A stretch of 8,576 bases of DNA from Bacteroidales bacterium (lineage in GTDB: Bacteria; Bacteroidota; Bacteroidia; Bacteroidales; UBA932), in NCBI GenBank assembly GCA_017555925.1, contig JAFZFL010000045.1, forward strand, positions 1 through 8,576, given 5' to 3'. This document shows, in pieces, positions 7,694 through 8,576 of this stretch. Every line of letters starts with the position of its first letter. The first letter of the stretch is position 1. Position numbers and translations under genes: made by a program. The notes under the pieces were generated by a model. The model searched no databases and was not told the origin of the DNA. It worked only from the letters and a program-made list of their open reading frames with translations.

Positions 7694-7705
7694 AAGTTTT
7701 GCAAA
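7694..7705 (+). repeat. Direct repeat AAGTTTTGCAAA, copy 1
   Basis: The same 12 bases recur exactly at 7799-7810, 105 bases away (centre to centre) within the same intergenic region. This copy overlaps the expected -33 region of the operon's candidate promoter. In so A/T-rich a sequence chance is possible; if functional, it could be a regulator half-site. Confidence 0.3.
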
Positions 7706-7751
7706 GATCAAAAAGTGTGATTTCTACAACTTTTTCAAAATGCAGATATAC

Positions 7752-7775
7752 AATCATTTACGGCTGTGTATGATT
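7752..7775. promoter_or_regulatory. Inverted repeat AATCAT-N12-ATGATT upstream of the operon promoter
   Basis: AATCAT (7752-7757) pairs with ATGATT (7770-7775). The stem continues inward after one T-T mismatch with a wobble and two pairs, closing on a GGCT loop. It is centred about 92 bases upstream of the predicted start of transcription. Six Ts follow on the plus strand, so it might instead terminate plus-strand transcription, but no plus-strand gene leads into it. On the minus strand there is no T-run. Operator is a tentative reading. Confidence 0.3.
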
Positions 7776-7798
7776 TTTTATCAAAAATAGTTATTAAC

Positions 7799-7810
7799 AA
7801 GTTTTGCAAA
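7799..7810 (+). repeat. Direct repeat AAGTTTTGCAAA, copy 2
   Basis: Second exact copy of the 12-base repeat found at 7694-7705. Here it contains the perfect 10-base palindrome TTTTGCAAAA (7802-7811). Together with the inverted repeat at 7752-7775 it gives this non-coding stretch the look of a control region, though chance in A/T-rich DNA is not excluded. Confidence 0.3.
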
Positions 7811-7915
7811 AGCTTATTTAGAGGGCAAATCCCAATATGCAAGGATGATACTCACGCCTTCGGTCTATGCCAGGCAGATCAAAAGGGGCTCTTTATAGTG
7901 AGACTGAGATGAGGG

Positions 7916-8576
7916 TTATTTGAGCAGTTGCTTAATGTATATGCTAAGGTTTGTTTGATTAGACGAAAGGCCCAGTTTTGCGCGTATATCACTACTTACA
8001 TTGTAGTATCTTCCGTTTTTTGTATAGGTGCCAATCTCTTTGCCTTTTAGACCTATTGCATATAGACAGCAATATCCTATTTCATATTCCGACAGATTTT
8101 TTTCTTTTAGGAATGAAATGAAATCGGGATTGCTAGCTTCAAATGAGAGTCTTGTCGTATTAATGAAGGACTCTTTATCATTGATTATGGCATCGATGTT
8201 ATTCCAAACCAGATTATTTTTACTGTAGTTACCTGTTATTTCCATAACCAATATCTGGTTAAGCAATTCAATTCTTTTTTTGATGGCATTTTGGATCTCT
8301 TTGTCCAATGTTGTATTCAGATTGAGTGTTTCACTCAAACACTCTTTTTCGTATGTTATTTGCTCATATAGAATTTGCAACTTTTCAGTTTGTTCCTGTA
8401 TTAAGTTTTTTTCTTTTTGGGAAAGGATATATTTGTGCCTTAAGAATAATATCATTGCAAAAGAGGAGATTGATATAATTATAATGATAAGAATGGCAGT
8501 TCTTTTGGAGTTTGCCTCTTTTTGTTTATCCAATTCCAAATAGTACTTCTTTTCAATAAATTGTGTCTCTTTTTTA
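7916..8576 (-). CDS. Membrane-anchored TPR/HTH-type regulator, C-terminal part (5'-truncated by window edge)
   Basis: The frame is open without a stop from base 8575 to the TAA at 7916-7918 (219 residues visible), so the N-terminus is outside the window; the TTG at 8539 is internal. Visible parts: a short polar helix, a membrane span at about 26-47 of the fragment (AILIIIIISISSFAMILFL), then a coiled-coil-like segment (QKEKNLIQEQTEKLQILYEQITYEKE...), a helical middle, and a C-terminal module LSEYEIGYCCLYAIGLKGKEIGTYTKNGRYYNVSSDIRAKLGL that resembles the helix-turn-helix end of Bacteroides regulators. Those usually have a signal peptide and periplasmic TPR repeats before the membrane span, so it probably senses something in the periplasm and binds DNA from the inner face. 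It lies on the same strand, 267 nt upstream of the DUF3244-like gene, and is a plausible regulator of that operon. Confidence 0.75.
   Translation of the reverse strand, partial: KKETQFIEKKYYLELDKQKEANSKRTAILIIIIISISSFAMILFLRHKYILSQKEKNLIQEQTEKLQILYEQITYEKECLSETLNLNTTLDKEIQNAIKKRIELLNQILVMEITGNYSKNNLVWNNIDAIINDKESFINTTRLSFEASNPDFISFLKEKNLSEYEIGYCCLYAIGLKGKEIGTYTKNGRYYNVSSDIRAKLGLSSNQTNLSIYIKQLLK

Noticed and set aside
7649..7711. Upstream start for the DUF3244-like protein
   Set aside because: It adds 21 residues before a typical MKK signal peptide and runs across the candidate promoter.
7849..7915. Possible tRNA or structured RNA at the start of the intergenic region
   Set aside because: No cloverleaf, TΨC-like sequence or convincing long stem could be found; only a 4-bp palindromic stem.
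8537..8539. TTG start for the right-edge regulator
   Set aside because: The frame continues open to the window edge, and the family normally has a long N-terminal region before the membrane span; the gene is truncated by the window.
8280..8543. 87-codon plus-strand frame opposite the regulator
   Set aside because: Antisense shadow of a coding region; low-complexity hydrophobic and cysteine-rich translation expected from the reverse of A/T-rich helical sequence.

Overview
The window looks like a chromosomal segment of an AT-rich Bacteroidales bacterium (phylum Bacteroidota); I cannot name the genus. The signs are: protein families typical of the order (a 6-bladed beta-propeller lipoprotein, a DUF3244-like exported protein, and a membrane-anchored regulator whose C-terminus resembles the Bacteroides TPR/HTH regulators); weak or absent Shine-Dalgarno sequences; and several matches to the Bacteroidetes -7 promoter element TAnnTTTG close to gene starts. 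There are no tRNA or rRNA genes, CRISPR arrays or insertion sequences that I can see.

Left part (1-2296, + strand): the C-terminal portion of a MacB/FtsX-type ABC transporter permease runs in from the left edge. It is followed by a secreted acetylxylan-esterase-like (CE7/AXE1) hydrolase with a complete Ser-Asp-His triad.

Middle part (2301-5632): housekeeping genes. rsmA (16S rRNA adenine dimethyltransferase, - strand) converges on the esterase and is divergent from aspS (aspartyl-tRNA synthetase, + strand). A GatB/YqeY-domain protein follows aspS and is probably cotranscribed with it. The 105-bp rsmA/aspS gap holds a -7-like box on each strand. A strong hairpin with A/T flanks on both sides (5593-5632) ends the aspS-yqeY unit and also the convergent operon to its right.

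Right part (5667-8576, - strand): an accessory locus for exported proteins. Reading leftward, it starts with the C-terminal part of a membrane-spanning coiled-coil/HTH-like regulator whose 5' end lies outside the window. A 267-bp intergenic region follows, with a candidate promoter and inverted repeats. Then comes a tight three-gene operon: a DUF3244-like small exported protein, an 85-residue membrane-anchored or exported protein with two CxxC knuckles, and a 434-residue 6-bladed beta-propeller lipoprotein. A regulator next to a small cysteine-rich exported protein and a propeller lipoprotein recalls the NVEALA/propeller loci of Bacteroides. The small protein, however, lacks the NVEALA signature and may be an undescribed counterpart. 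This is the most interesting part of the window.
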